A DNA stretch of 64,000 bases, from positions 7,371,392-7,435,391 of the forward strand of contig NC_080734.1 in the NCBI RefSeq assembly GCF_019097595.1, given 5' to 3'. The position numbers and the translations under genes were made by a program. Positions 48,521-59,620 of the stretch are shown piece by piece. Source of the stretch: Hemibagrus wyckioides. Lineage: Eukaryota; Chordata; Actinopteri; Siluriformes; Bagridae. The notes under the pieces are model-generated. The model had not been told where the DNA came from, did no database searches, and was given only the letters and a program-made list of their open reading frames with translations. How positions within the stretch are numbered: position 1 is the first letter of the stretch; each line of letters starts with the position of its first letter.

Positions 48521-49215
48521 ACTCAAGAATATACAATTCCAGAGCATAATGTACTGAATTTTTATTAGTTCAAGGCAAAAAATATAGAATAGAATGGAAT
48601 ATAAAATAGAATGGAAAATTCTTTTTAAATTGTTTTACTAAATATTCAGTACTACTGATGAATAAATGCTTAGGCTGTTAATTAAGTTGTAGATTAATCT
48701 ATTTTTGTGAATTGAAATCAGTTAATACAAATAAAAAAAAAATTAAGTTATCTGGTAATAAAACATTAACACTATTGCAAGTGTACAGCATACATGTGAA
48801 TATTTGAATCAAATATTATGCATTATACCAGCAAGGACGAAATGTCTGAGGAATATATTCTGATAATTCAATTTCATACTGTTTCTTGGACAGTTAAAAT
48901 AATTGTCTCTGTTATACTGTAAAAACATATTTGAATAAATCCAATGAATTCTGGTTAGGGTGTGTTGGATGAAAAACCGATCACCGTATATATACACAGA
49001 CGCTGACAGTTTCAAGTGTATGCAATCTGTCCTGTCTTCAGAAGCAACCTTGAGCTGTTGATGGAGATGACAGAACATACCGCAGCTTCTCCATGACCTT
49101 GCTGAGACGTAAACACACCAGCTGGCCTGCAGTGACGACTCTTAGATACAGTATCTAACATCTTCATTTGTCTTATCCGTTTTCCTTCCATGATGGTGGA
49201 GTGACAAAGCACTCA
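48521..49215. other. AT-rich intergenic spacer
   Basis: TAGAATGGAATA / TAGAATGGAAAA words repeat near 48590-48620. The rest is AT-rich with no gene. Confidence 0.45.
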
Positions 49216-49219
49216 AAAG

Positions 49220-49450
49220 ATTCTCATAGCTCGCTTGTTATCTGATCCCATCAATTACTGTCGACGCTTCTGTCCGGCCTGTCTTATGTCGCTCTTTGTC
49301 ATCTTTGGAGATAAGGTGTCACATCTGCAATCGAGGGGCCATTAAAGCACACAAGCCTTCTCCACTCGCTCCACAGAGACCAGCTGAGAGGTTTGCCCTT
49401 TTTCATTAGGTCATATGGTCACTCTTTAGAGTGACTGGTAACGAAACCTT
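49220..49450. promoter_or_regulatory. Candidate conserved non-coding element
   Basis: Unique, CpG-containing island (49230-49420) between AT-rich spacers, with AATTACTGTCGACGC near 49253 and GCAATCGAGGGGCCATTAAA near 49328. Inferred from composition. Confidence 0.35.
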
Positions 49451-49590
49451 ATTTGACAAGGTTGAAAGAGCATTCCGCATCCTCCGGGGTTGGTTTTTAT
49501 GAAAAACTGTCAAACATCATCAACTGCACTCATTTCAATAATTTTACTGATTGAATTTTGTTCCACATTTCCTGGTCCTTTTGTGTTACG

Positions 49591-49718
49591 TTTACATTCG
49601 CTCCTTCGGCTGACACTTTTTATGCATAGTGAAGTGTAAGGGTCAGGGTACTGGGATTTGAACTCACAACCTTTTAATCGGTAGTCGAATACATTTGACA
49701 CGTGAACTACTAATCCCC
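49591..49718 (-). mobile_element. tRNA-derived SINE family B2, fragment
   Basis: GGGATTTGAACTCACAACC is the reverse-complemented B-box. The A-box side is degraded (GTGAACTACTAATCC). Confidence 0.5.
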
Positions 49719-50129
49719 ACAGGCTCCGGGTGACTATAGTGTAAGCAGGCAAAAGTTAGAATTCACAGCTCTGATGCTTTCACTTCACAATGAGTAGCTA
49801 AGATATTCTTTAAAAAAGGGTTGTTATGTTTCTTACTTGGAAACCTTTCACTATAAGAGATACAGTGTTTTAATGAAAGTAGAAACCTTTATGGTTTCCC
49901 TTTGAGGAACAAACAGAAGAACCTTTTTGGATCCCCAAGAGTGTAGGTTTACAAAATGTAGTTTAGTACTATAAGTTAAACATGAGTATTTACTTTTACC
50001 TCTCTTCAGAAAATAAGCCTGGCAGTTTTAGCGTATGGCCATTTTTGGAAATGTCGCAGCATGCATAGAAACAGATTAAATGAAATAGATTAAAGAACTG
50101 AAAATATATCTGTGTAAATGATTAGATCA

Positions 50130-50400
50130 CAGAGCTGCTGAACCATCAGTTCTGATTGGTCCTAAGTTGATTAAATTTCTAAAACAGCAGCTCTGACTAT
50201 AGTTCAGCTGCAAGGCAAATAACAGCTTTATATGGATTCTAAAACATTCAAATACACTAATACTTGACCTGCATGAGCCGTTATATGGCTGCTGTGCCAC
50301 ATAAATGGATTAAAACCTTAGAACTGTTAATATGGTTACGTTTTCTGCAAGGAGACATTTCTCAAGAATTTTTTTGGAAGGAGTCTCCAGTTCGATAAAT
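50130..50400. mobile_element. Dispersed fish repeat 'family E', copy 3, first part
   Basis: TCTGATTGGTCC, TTCTAAAACAGCAGCTCTGA, GCCACATAAATGGATTAAAA and GGAAGGAGTCTCCAG match copies 1 and 2. The remainder of the element appears at 51020-51200, beyond an insertion. Confidence 0.55.
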
Positions 50401-50524
50401 TAAATACATTTAATACTGGATGATTTAGAAGCCTCTGATTAATATGTGAGCAACTGTTCCGAATCTGGTACAGGCATAGAGACGCAGGGGAAGAAGAAAA
50501 AGAAGAAAAGGAGGAGAAGAAAAA

Positions 50525-50800
50525 GAATTGATGAAGCTTTTTATTGTCATTTCAACTGTATTGAACTGGTGCAGTACACAGTAAAATAAAACAATGTTCC
50601 TCCACGACCAAGATGCTTCATAACAGCAGCAGCAGTTTAAAAAGTGCAATGGTGTACAGTTGAGTATGAGTGTGTGTGGCTGTGGCTGTGTGTGTATGTG
50701 TGTGTTAGTGTCAGTCCAGTATCTGGGTATTGTGGAGTCTTGTGATGTCTTGGGGGAAGAAACTGTCTGGATGTGAAGGCCTGAATGCTTCAGTACCTAG
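50525..50800. mobile_element. Fish interspersed repeat 'family C' fragment inserted in family E
   Basis: TTTATTGTCATTTCAACTGT, ACTGGTGCAGTACACAG and GTTCCTCCACGACCAAG, then a GTGTGTG stretch, then GTATCTGGGTATTGTGG. This is familiar as a short retroposed fish repeat. It separates two halves of family E copy 3. Confidence 0.5.
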
Positions 50801-51019
50801 AGAAGAACTATTTAAAATATGAAGGGCAAATCACCAAGCTGGCCTATTTATTTATCAGTTTAACGAATAAATGATTATTTTACACACCAGTTGTCTGCCC
50901 TTTTTCAATAATAATCAAATTATAATCAATTACATTCGATAATTAGCCAATTTAGAATTTATACTTTCAGTCATTGTCTTTCGAATTGATTCATTGATCC
51001 GAATCACCTGACTGTTACA

Positions 51020-51200
51020 CCTCTAATTTTTTGTCTTATTAACTTCCAGAAAGAGCAACAAGAGAGTGTTCATAGCTGTTCCTAACAGGGAATAAAGGAT
51101 TTACATTAAATGTAACTACAGTATCAATGGATAAAATGTGTTGTTCTTGGATTAATACTGGTAATGACTGTTATGTTGCTGTGGTATAAGATTATTTTCT
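51020..51200. mobile_element. Dispersed fish repeat 'family E', copy 3, second part
   Basis: GTCTTATTAACTTCCAGAAA, then an AACAAGAGAGTGTTCATAGC block, matches the GTCTTATTAACTTCAAGCGA and CTATTTATAGCTAC blocks of copy 2 at 21730-21795, in the same order and orientation. Confidence 0.5.
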
Positions 51201-52215
51201 TATACTAGCATGCCCAGTCTTGTTTATTAGATTATTTCTTATGTAAGTGAAAATATGGGTGCTGTGTATGGAGGTTAAAATTCCTGTTTTATTGTTACCT
51301 TGCAACTCCCATACAACAACGGTCAGCAAGTTAAACATCTTCAGTCATCTCCAGGGAATCTTTTAGATCAGGTTTGAGATTGGCATCTTGGCTTCAGGTT
51401 CTTACTCTACCAGCTTTAACCTCTTCCTTGCAGTCCCTAATAGTCGTATAGGTGTCATGTTCAAAAAAATAAGGGAAAAAAATAGTTTCAGGCTATAACT
51501 GGCCCCCAGTCTTACTGAGAAAATCAGTGTGCGAGAATGGGAGAAAAGGAAAAAGGCAGTTTATCAAAGCCAGCTGGTAGTGTGTGCACCATCAGAGAGA
51601 CGGCTGTTAACACTTACCTTGTTGTCTTTCTTCACGCATACGCACACCGTCTTCAGTGTTTGGGCTGGCCGTCCTCCACTGCATTTTCAACACTAACTAA
51701 ATAAATAAAGAATAATGGCCGCTGAGCGAGTGTACGGTGTACAGCAGATGTCAGTGACTGAAATCAGAGATCTATCTATTACTCGTGGATCGAGTGTATT
51801 TTTTATTGTCACTCCTTTATAGACACGTATACGGGGGAGTCGACGTTGTGCCTCGAGGAATATGGCGCAAAATGGAAGATGATATACAGGGTCTGGGCAT
51901 AAGAGCATGTGAATTCAGTGCCCAGCTGACAGACTGCTGCTGTGTGTTTCAGGGATTCTGCTTTTCAATAACACCACTGCATTTCAGACAATGAATAAAG
52001 GCTGTGAGTTTAAAACTCTATAGCAGCGGTAAACTATTTTATAGAACAGTGCTTTTGAATCCCTGAATCAGAAGGTGATTCAGGTGAAGGTGAAACATGG
52101 CATGGCTCTGATGATAGTTTTGGCAGCAACATTTCTAAAGTAATACCATTCACATGCATACGAGGCAAAAATATATATATTTCAGGGTTTTTTTCACCAT
52201 GGAACACTCTCATTG
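51201..52215. other. Intergenic spacer
   Basis: Mixed composition; unique CpG-containing sequence near 51780-51880. Open frames of 69-88 codons are unremarkable. Confidence 0.45.
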
Positions 52216-52218
52216 ACG

Positions 52219-52296
52219 TGACAAAGAGTTTCCTGGTTTCTTTAGGTCTTATTAATATGACAAAGAGTTTCCTGGTTTCTTCAGGTCTTATTAATA
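52219..52296. repeat. 39-bp tandem duplication
   Basis: TGACAAAGAGTTTCCTGGTT starts at 52219 and again at 52258. The two 39-base units differ at one base (TTTAGG against TTCAGG), so the duplication is recent. Confidence 0.92.
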
Positions 52297-53400
52297 TCAA
52301 GATGAAACAGAGAAATTGAGATTGCTATCAAACGTCTTCCGTGGATGTTCCACAACATTATATATAACTATAAAGCATTAAAAAAAATTGCAAACTCTAC
52401 AGTCTTCACTCCTGTTGGTAGTCACTGCACCAAGTCGCTACATAAAATTCAACTTTTCTCAACGCCCCTGGACACGCCCACATCTAGTCATCAACAGTCC
52501 CTGTCTCTTATGCCGCCGTAAATCGCCATCTCTTATTAAAAACTAATCTCCGGTCGCTTTGTGAATGTGAGTCGATGTACGTGTGTATGTAGCATAAGAA
52601 AAATAATCCAGTCCCTTTCCTATCACACCTCTCTGGCTTAGATACCTACGATATATATTTTATATATATTTTTTCCGTTTTGTTTTGTTTTTCATAGACC
52701 CAATGTTTTTGTAGCCTACCTTTGGCCAACATTATAGAGACGATGCACTTCTGCGCTATATTTTCCTTTAAAAACTGAAAGAATTCATCCACTTTGTTTA
52801 AAAAAAAAAAAGTCTGCTCTTTTTCACCCAGGACGACTTCCTGTTTACTGCTCCTCTCCTGCCCCCACCTCATGTTTCATCTGCAATCTGCAAAGATCTA
52901 AAACCTCATATTGTTCTGAGAAATCTTCACATGTTCCATGTCCTTTCAGAGATTTCTTTGGGCTTTTCTCAGAGGTACTTAAGATTACGCATAAACCAGG
53001 CTTTAAAGGGCACACATCCTTGCTAAGGTACACATCCTGCTTAATTTTTGTACAGATTTCATCATACGCTAATGCAAATACGCAGACAGATATCTCAGAT
53101 AGATGAGACTACATTCAGTTCGGATGGTTGCTTGTACACCCTGCAGTGTGTAACCCTGTCCCGTTGGCTTTGACTGTGTGCCTTGCTGCTGCTTATGCTA
53201 TTGAACTCCAAAACCTCTCAAAAGGCTTCTTTATCCTGTCCGTACAAAAAAGTCTGCCCCACCGCAGCCTCTATTCCCACCCTTAAGCCCCTAGACACTC
53301 AACCAACCCCCACTCCCCCTCCACAAAACATTTTAAACCCATTTAAAGCAGAAGACGTCCTTTATGTCCACATTTGTCACTGCTGGTTTGCCCTGTCAAC
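52297..53400. other. Intergenic spacer
   Basis: Contains an ATATATATTTTATATATATT tract near 52650 and A/T runs. The 77-codon Pro/Ser-rich frame at 53183 has no domain. No gene. Confidence 0.45.
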
Positions 53401-53780
53401 CCCATCCAGACAATAGACGTGCAAAAAGATTGACCAGCAGCTTTTAAACCTTGTTACCCAGGCAAGCACAAAGAAACCTGGGGGAAAACGCACACCTGCG
53501 CCTTTATGTCGCCGACTCTCGTTGGCCGACGGCGCATGAGAAATATGAGAGGACGGATAACACTGTGGGACACGAACGAGATGTTCGGCGAAGTGTTTGT
53601 CATTACGATACACCCACCCTGATTTCCCTAATGAGTATATGTGTGTATGGTATCATTTCGGAACATCATTACAGAGACGGCCTGAGGCATCTCATCACCG
53701 CTCGACTCTATCGCGGGCCATTTACACTCAACGAGGATACTATACAGGTATGAAGTAACGCATCTGAAAGGAAATATACT
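53400..53780. promoter_or_regulatory. Candidate conserved non-coding element
   Basis: CpG-retaining unique block (53440-53760) with no repeats, framed by plain sequence. A 100-codon frame covers part of it but has no recognisable domain and no splice context I could identify. Confidence 0.36.
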
Positions 53781-54039
53781 TCATTGTGTTGCCTTCAGGA
53801 GCCGAAAGTATGATTTATGCCTGAGAGTCTAATCAGCACCTGGAATGTGTGTGCGTGTATGTGTGTGTGTCTGTGTATGTGTGTGAGAGGGCGTGAGATA
53901 ATCACTAGACCACAGCTTCTGCTCTGGAACTGGCTTGGTCAGTCAGCAAAAGAAAGAAAGTGTGGGGGGAAAAAAAAAAGAATGGATCAAGCTGCCTATA
54001 GTTTTGACTTCGCTTGAAAGGCTGCATTTTCCCATGTAC

Positions 54040-54400
54040 ACAAGAGAAAACCTGTCCCGCTCCTGGACGCCTGCCAACTTAACATGCTGAGACCAACTGT
54101 GATCTGTGTTACATTTCGGCATTAACTGCACTCCCACCGGCTCTGCCAACTATTGATAGCATATCATTGTGTAATTATGGAGAACGCCAGACATATCCAC
54201 TAACTTTGATTTATGCTGGTAAAACGTACCATGTCGCAGAGCTGTGTTGCCCGAGTTGATATTTCAGTGACGCTGAATATGTCGAGGCTTGCCGTTAACT
54301 AGCAAATATGTGCGTGATGCTAAGTGGAATTCGGACACGAGTATCATGGGGGTCATATTATACGGGTGCATCTATGTATAGATGTGTGTATGGACATGGA
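54040..54400. promoter_or_regulatory. Candidate conserved non-coding element
   Basis: Balanced unique sequence with GTGTAATTATGGAGAACGCC near 54168. It is followed by AT-rich spacer. Confidence 0.32.
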
Positions 54401-54487
54401 TTTTTATTTTGTAACTTTAATGCTTTCATCCAGTTAAGACAGATTATAATTGAGTAATCAATAAAAATAAAAAAAAATAAAAAATAT

Positions 54488-54592
54488 GACCCTTGCTCAA
54501 AAGTCCTGCATCCTGGATCTTGGTGGTGTTGGGGTTTAAAATCATAGCTTTCTGATCAGCATCCTGAATCCTTGACCACTGAGCCACCAACT
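54488..54592 (-). mobile_element. tRNA-derived SINE family B1, fragment
   Basis: CTTGCTCAAAAGTCCTGC, GGTGTTGGGGTTTAAAATC and CCTTGACCACTGAGCCACC correspond to the reverse-complemented head of family B1. Confidence 0.5.
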
Positions 54593-54599
54593 GACCGTT

Positions 54600-55320
54600 T
54601 GAGTAAGTGTGTAAGCAGTGCTATCCCCCCCTTGTGGCACACAGCTCTTCATCAGTACGTTTCCTTATCAAACACAGAAGCTCACTTGTATTTTATCTTG
54701 CTTTTCACTCCGGAGAGTGTGACACTGTGACTCATTTGATGTTATCAAGCTGCTGGAAATCAGTGCGTGTTAAATGAAAGGTTTTTTCAGCCTTTTTGTA
54801 ATTGCAAATAACAAAGTGTGTCTGCAAGCTAACATTAAGGGTTACAAGTGAACATTAAGTCTTTTTTTTTTTTTTTTTTTTTTAAGATTCCTCAATCCCT
54901 GTTAGACATAGATGTCTTTTTAAGGTGATTCCATGATTGGAGTGTCACTTAGCTTCATGTTATTATGTTAGCTTTAGGTTATTTAGCTCTTTCAAAAAAA
55001 AAAACCAAAACATTTTAACACTGAATTTTTAAAGGTTTCATGATTGCATTTTGCTCTTAAATGAATAATAATGTTGGAAGTAAGAGCTTCAAATACACAA
55101 AACAGGGTTAACTAGAAGCCATGCTAATAGCATAAGGGCCTTAAGGATTTACTTCAAATAGATCTTTTTTAAAAGTAATCATTTACTTATGTGGAATTTA
55201 GGTAACAGAGTTGTAAAGTGAAGTTCATCAGTTAATATCACAATATCTAATATTATTGAAAATAAAGAAAAAAAGATAACACATTATTAACTTTATTATT
55301 TTTAAACATCTGCCATCTGA
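54600..55320. other. AT-rich spacer with 22-base poly-T
   Basis: A T22 run lies at 54862-54883; the surroundings are AT-rich. Nothing else. Confidence 0.55.
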
Positions 55321-55327
55321 AGTGATG

Positions 55328-55825
55328 TGATTTGGGCTTACTGATGTAGGTTAGGAGTCATCCATCCATCCATCCATAGATCCATCCATTCAGCCATCCA
55401 TCCATTCATTCATTTTTATACTGCTTGGTTTGCTATACCTGATTTGGGATGCTGATGTGGGTTTGGAAATAGAATTAATTCATTCATTCATCCTTCCGTC
55501 CATCCAGCCAGCCTTCCATTCATTCATTAATTCATCCATCCATCCATCCATCCATCGAGCCTTCCATTCATTCATCCATTCATTCATTCAGCCATCAATC
55601 CATCCATCCATCCATTCATTCATTCAGCCATTCACCCATCCACCCATCCATCCATCCATCCATTCATTCATCCCATCCAATCCATCCATTCATTCACTCA
55701 TCCATCCATCTTTATTCTGCCTGGGTTTGCTGTTACATGATGTCACTTGGACTTGCTGATGTTGGTTTGGACAGAGTATTCATTCATTCATCCATTCCAT
55801 TCATCCATCCATCCATTCATTCATC
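55328..55825. repeat. CATC/CATT tetranucleotide array with a threefold non-repetitive insert
   Basis: CATCCATC-type arrays at about 55358-55412, 55476-55708 and 55776-55826 are each preceded by related sequence of the form TTTGCTATACC...GATGCTGATGTGGGTTTGGA (about 55328, 55429 and 55719). The array abuts a reverse-strand family A SINE, so it is probably that SINE's expanded tail. Confidence 0.85.
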
Positions 55826-56345
55826 ATTATCCTAATCATTTTTGCTGTTAGAATTTATCCCAAAAATGTTAGGTGTAATTTAAGGTAAACCTTTATTTGT
55901 CACATATACATTACAGCCCAGTAAAACAAAAGTTGTTGTTCTTTTTACATATCACAGCTTGTAAGGACAGTCAGCCATAATACTTTACCCTGAAGCAAAG
56001 AGTGTTAAGGGCCTTGCTTAAGGGCCCAACAGCAGCAGCTTAGTGGTGCTGGGGCTTGAGCCCAAGAATTTTTGATCAGTAACCCAGAGCCTTAACTATT
56101 GAGCCATTGGGTATAAATGCTTGAACTTAAAATCCATATCAAATCCAGTCCATTTCACATCTAGGGGCAATGTAGAGTAGCTGATCTACCTATTAGCATG
56201 GTTCTGCAGATGGAGTAAACTGAAGAACCTCGGGAAAAGCCAGACAGACAAGAGACGAACATACGTAACTCCACACAGGCATTAACCCAAGCTCAAGATC
56301 AAACGAGACGTGTTGTGAGGCGGCAATGCTACCCGCTGTGCCAGG
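55826..56345 (-). mobile_element. SINE family A split by a family B1 SINE
   Basis: Tail-proximal part 55826-55880 (ATCCTAATCATTTTTGCTGT, ATTTATCCCAAAAATG). The core/head part resumes at about 56109 with AAATCCAGTCCATTTCACAT, GGGAAAAGCCAGACAGAC and GATCAAACGAGACG. Together they are colinear with the uninterrupted copy at 48186-48520. Confidence 0.65.
55881..56108 (-). mobile_element. tRNA-derived SINE family B1, nested insertion
   Basis: A complete-looking copy from the tail (CTTTATTTGTCACATATACA) to the head (GAGCCTTAACTATTGAGCC), inserted into a family A SINE. It shows that family B1 was active after this family A copy landed. Confidence 0.7.
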
Positions 56346-56930
56346 ACATGGTATGATTTACTGTCATCTATAAACATAAACATAAACAGAATTTCGCCGT
56401 GCAGCTGAATGCTGTGGCATTAAAAAGGCAGCCATTTTGGAAAATTCACTTTGTTCTTTGGTGCAATTTGGCACGACTCCCAGCATCCTGCAGTTTAAAG
56501 GCAGAATTGTACCATTTGTGCTTTAAACTTAAATTTGTACATGCAGCGTCATCCTATTTCAAAGTGAAATTACAAAGCAAGAAACTAATTTGGGTGAAAT
56601 AAGCTACCACTTCTTGTTAGCCCGAGTGCAAAACTAAAGAAGCAAATGTCAGACACCAAACATGTCTTCGCTGATTGACATTTGCTCTAATGACACAATT
56701 ATGTAAATCCGATTCTCGTGAACCATCCCTTTAAGTATGTTGTGAGTCAGAGAGCGTAGAAGTGCATCGAGGCATTAGCTCTCTGTCTAAATTGTGCCTC
56801 ATTTACACACAATCTTTTCATTATTACCACCTCGACATACAAAACGCTCAGCGAATTACAGTAAATGTGTTTGCATTGGATGCTGAAGCCGTAAAATACA
56901 CACACGCGCACATACACACGGCACCAGACC
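56346..56930. other. Intergenic spacer
   Basis: Contains the dispersed word GTGCAAAACTAAAGAAGCAAA (56627) shared with 33458, and a short CA tract near 56900. No gene. Confidence 0.45.
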
Positions 56931-57350
56931 ACCTCTAAAGTCAGGACCACCTCAATGTTTTCCGTCGGAGACTCACAGAAGTTCTGGAGCTGTAATGCTT
57001 TAATTGCTATGGGACTGGAAGGCTAATAAGCTTTCTAAATCGGGCTGCTTTTATTTGTTTTGTTTTTGACTCGCGGCTAGAAGGGAAAATGCAGCCGCTC
57101 TAATTGGAACGCTGTCATTAAGAGATATTCGGTATTAAAGTTTCTTCCTCCAGTAATAGTTTTGCGGATTTCTTTATTACCGACTTGCGTTCCCCTTGTC
57201 GAAGCGACTTCAAGGAGGAAGTTATTTAAACCCAATATAAAAGTGTCATAAAACGCAGTCGTTGCTCACCAGTGTCCGGATTCTGAGAGATGTGGTAATG
57301 AAATGGGGCCCTCCATTTTCTTACTCCATCACTGATACCTACTGCTAGAG
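56930..57350. promoter_or_regulatory. Strong candidate conserved non-coding element
   Basis: Unique sequence rich in CpG and homeodomain-type words (CTCTAATTGGAACG near 57098, GGCTAATAAGC near 57021), repeat-free for about 400 bp. Inferred enhancer. Confidence 0.4.
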
Positions 57351-58095
57351 TTTGTGTTTAATCAAGTTTGGGGAGAGCCAGTGGCTTTCATAATAGGGAC
57401 CAGATGACCTTGCTTTTAACATAAGCATTTCAGGGGGGTTTTTTTTCTTTTCTTCCTCGTCTTGAATTTTCCTAACACCAATGTGTCCTTCATGCTTTAT
57501 GTTCCATCCAGGTCTCAGTGTTGGTTACAGAAGTCAAATATTAATACAGTATCACTCTCCGTACTGTAAACGATATAGTCATTATATCAAGCAATCTCAG
57601 GGAGGATGTTTACATGTACAGCACAAAATACTATAATAGCGGCAATAAAGTCTGATTGAAAAATCTGATTCTGGCAAATACTTCAATACGTTCACGATGT
57701 GCCTTTAAGTAACGTGATAATGTGCAAACTGCAGGTCAATCAATGGTGGGATTTCTTTTTCCACAGCAACCTGCCAATAAGCCCAGTATAGAAAAGGGAC
57801 CAAGACATAAAATCCGAACGTCTTGCCAAGTAATATTTCTTTGGAGATTTCCTTTAATATAAGAAGTGTTTTGTTGCAGAGCCCTAGAGAGAAATACTGT
57901 ACCACTGTAACTGAGATGTAACTAAAGATGAATATATTATACACATTCTTTCTCTCTAGTCACAACCTTCAGAATATATGCACCAAGACAGGGATGCTGT
58001 GCGACAACAAAAACAGGGGGAAAAAAACAAAAGTGTGAGTGTGGGGTTTTTACTTTCATGTATCTGTATGACCCACAAGACAAACAACAGACATC
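57351..58095. other. Intergenic spacer
   Basis: Plain sequence with a G6T8 run near 57433-57446. No gene or named repeat. Confidence 0.45.
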
Positions 58096-58312
58096 GCACT
58101 GTTACCCAGATGAGGATGGCTTCCCTTTTCAATCTGGTTCCTCTCAAGGTTTCTTCCTCACATCGTTTCAGGGAGTTTTTGCTTCTGGCTTCCCCTTCTG
58201 GGAGAAATATAAATTAAAACTTTGTCATTTTATTTCGAAGTTTCCTGTAAAGCTGATTTTTGTGACAATGGCCATTGTTAAAATTGCTATACAAATAAAA
58301 TTGAATTGAATT
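58096..58312 (+). mobile_element. Non-LTR retroelement 3' end (family F), copy 1
   Basis: GTTACCCAGATGAGGATGGC, TCTGGTTCCTCTCAAGGTTT, a GTTTCCTGTAAAGCTGAT block, and the tail ATAAAATTGAATTGAATTAA. This is the well-known teleost retroelement 3' tail, ending in a GAATT repeat. Open frames in it are not coding. Confidence 0.6.
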
Positions 58313-58437
58313 AAATGTGTGGCATTGCAGAAATATTTATCTTGTCATTCATCCTTAGATCATTCATGCCTGATCAAGGTCATAGTGGTTTATATTAAGC
58401 TACTAGTTTGTTTTTGCTGTTTTTTGGGGAATACATA

Positions 58438-58660
58438 AAGTAAGTAGCCTTTATTTGTCACACATATATTACAGCATTGTGAAATCCGCATATCCCATAT
58501 TTGGAGGGTTTGGGGTCAGAGTGCAGGGTCAGCCATAATGCAGCACCCCTGGAGCAGAGAGGGTTAAGGCTCTTGCTTAATAGTGGCAGATTGGCAGTGC
58601 TGGGGCTTGAACCCTGATCAACAACCCAGGGCCTTAACCACTTGAGCCACCACTGCCCCT
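58438..58660 (-). mobile_element. tRNA-derived SINE (family B1)
   Basis: Tail AGCCTTTATTTGTCACACAT, body GGTCAGAGTGCAGGGTCAGC, head CCTTAACCACTTGAGCCACC. It sits between the two family F copies. Confidence 0.72.
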
Positions 58661-58667
58661 AGTATAT

Positions 58668-59100
58668 TGTATATTGTGGCCTGGTGAAAACATAACCCTG
58701 ATCCATGCTGATGGCCTACTAATGGTTGGAGACTCATCACTTGACATTTCTTACTGCTGCTGTGGAGAGAAACTCTTGGGGACCATGGCTGTGGATTTGA
58801 ACTGCTGTCATCTGGGTCGTTCTTGTGATCAGGTCTCCATCATTGATCATTTGGTGGGTTCGACAGGACGGTTGATGCTCACACTAGTTGCTCAAAAGTT
58901 CCTCAAAAAAAGCTCCACAGCTCCACTTGACTTTATATACAGTTGTCAAATTTAATCACTCTCTCTCGGGGTCACCCAGATGAAGATGGGTTCCCTTTGA
59001 GTCTGGTTCCTCTCAAGGTTGTCTTAATCATATCGTTTCTGAATTCTGACTTTTTATATTTCTGTAAAGCTGCTTTGAGAATTGAATTGAAATAAATCAT
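58668..59100 (+). mobile_element. Family F retroelement, longer copy 2
   Basis: Begins CCTGGTGAAAACATAACCCT, continues GAGAGAAACTCTTGGGGACC and GATCAGGTCTCCATCATTGA, then GGGTCACCCAGATGAAGATG and the GAATTGAATTGAAAT tail. The last 150 bp are shared with copy 1. It is probably a SINE or truncated LINE; I see no reverse-transcriptase frame. Confidence 0.58.
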
Positions 59101-59620
59101 ATCTGCATTAAACAAACAGTGCTACATATATCTTATTTCTGACCGATTATGAACTGGGATGATGTAGCTGAGATTGAGATCAGAGCTTTTTCTAGTGTTA
59201 TGCGGTGTTTCTGGGTGATCCTTCTTGTCTAAGCCACACCCACTATAGAGAAGGTATAAATCCAAATAAAGATACTATTATATAAAATGGATACCAACAT
59301 TTGAATTTATTTGGTCCATCTATCTATATAGAAATGCAGAAAAAATGCAGTAAGCAGATTATTGGGCTAAAATTCAGGGGCTCCTGCTCTATGGTGTGAA
59401 TAATCAGGTTAGTCAAAGATCCTGTAATCAATATGTATGTGTAATCGATATTTATCAATAAATAAGTTTTTGTTTTAAGGTTTGAGCAATTTCTTCCTTC
59501 GTCTATATATCAGTCTGCATTCATCATTTAACTCTAGCACCTTGAGTTGAAGTCGGGAATCAGACGGAAAGAAAATCTCACACTTTCAGTGTCCAACTTC
59601 ATCTAACTCTTGCACTCTTT
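59101..59620. other. Intergenic spacer
   Basis: AT-rich, no recognised features. Confidence 0.45.
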
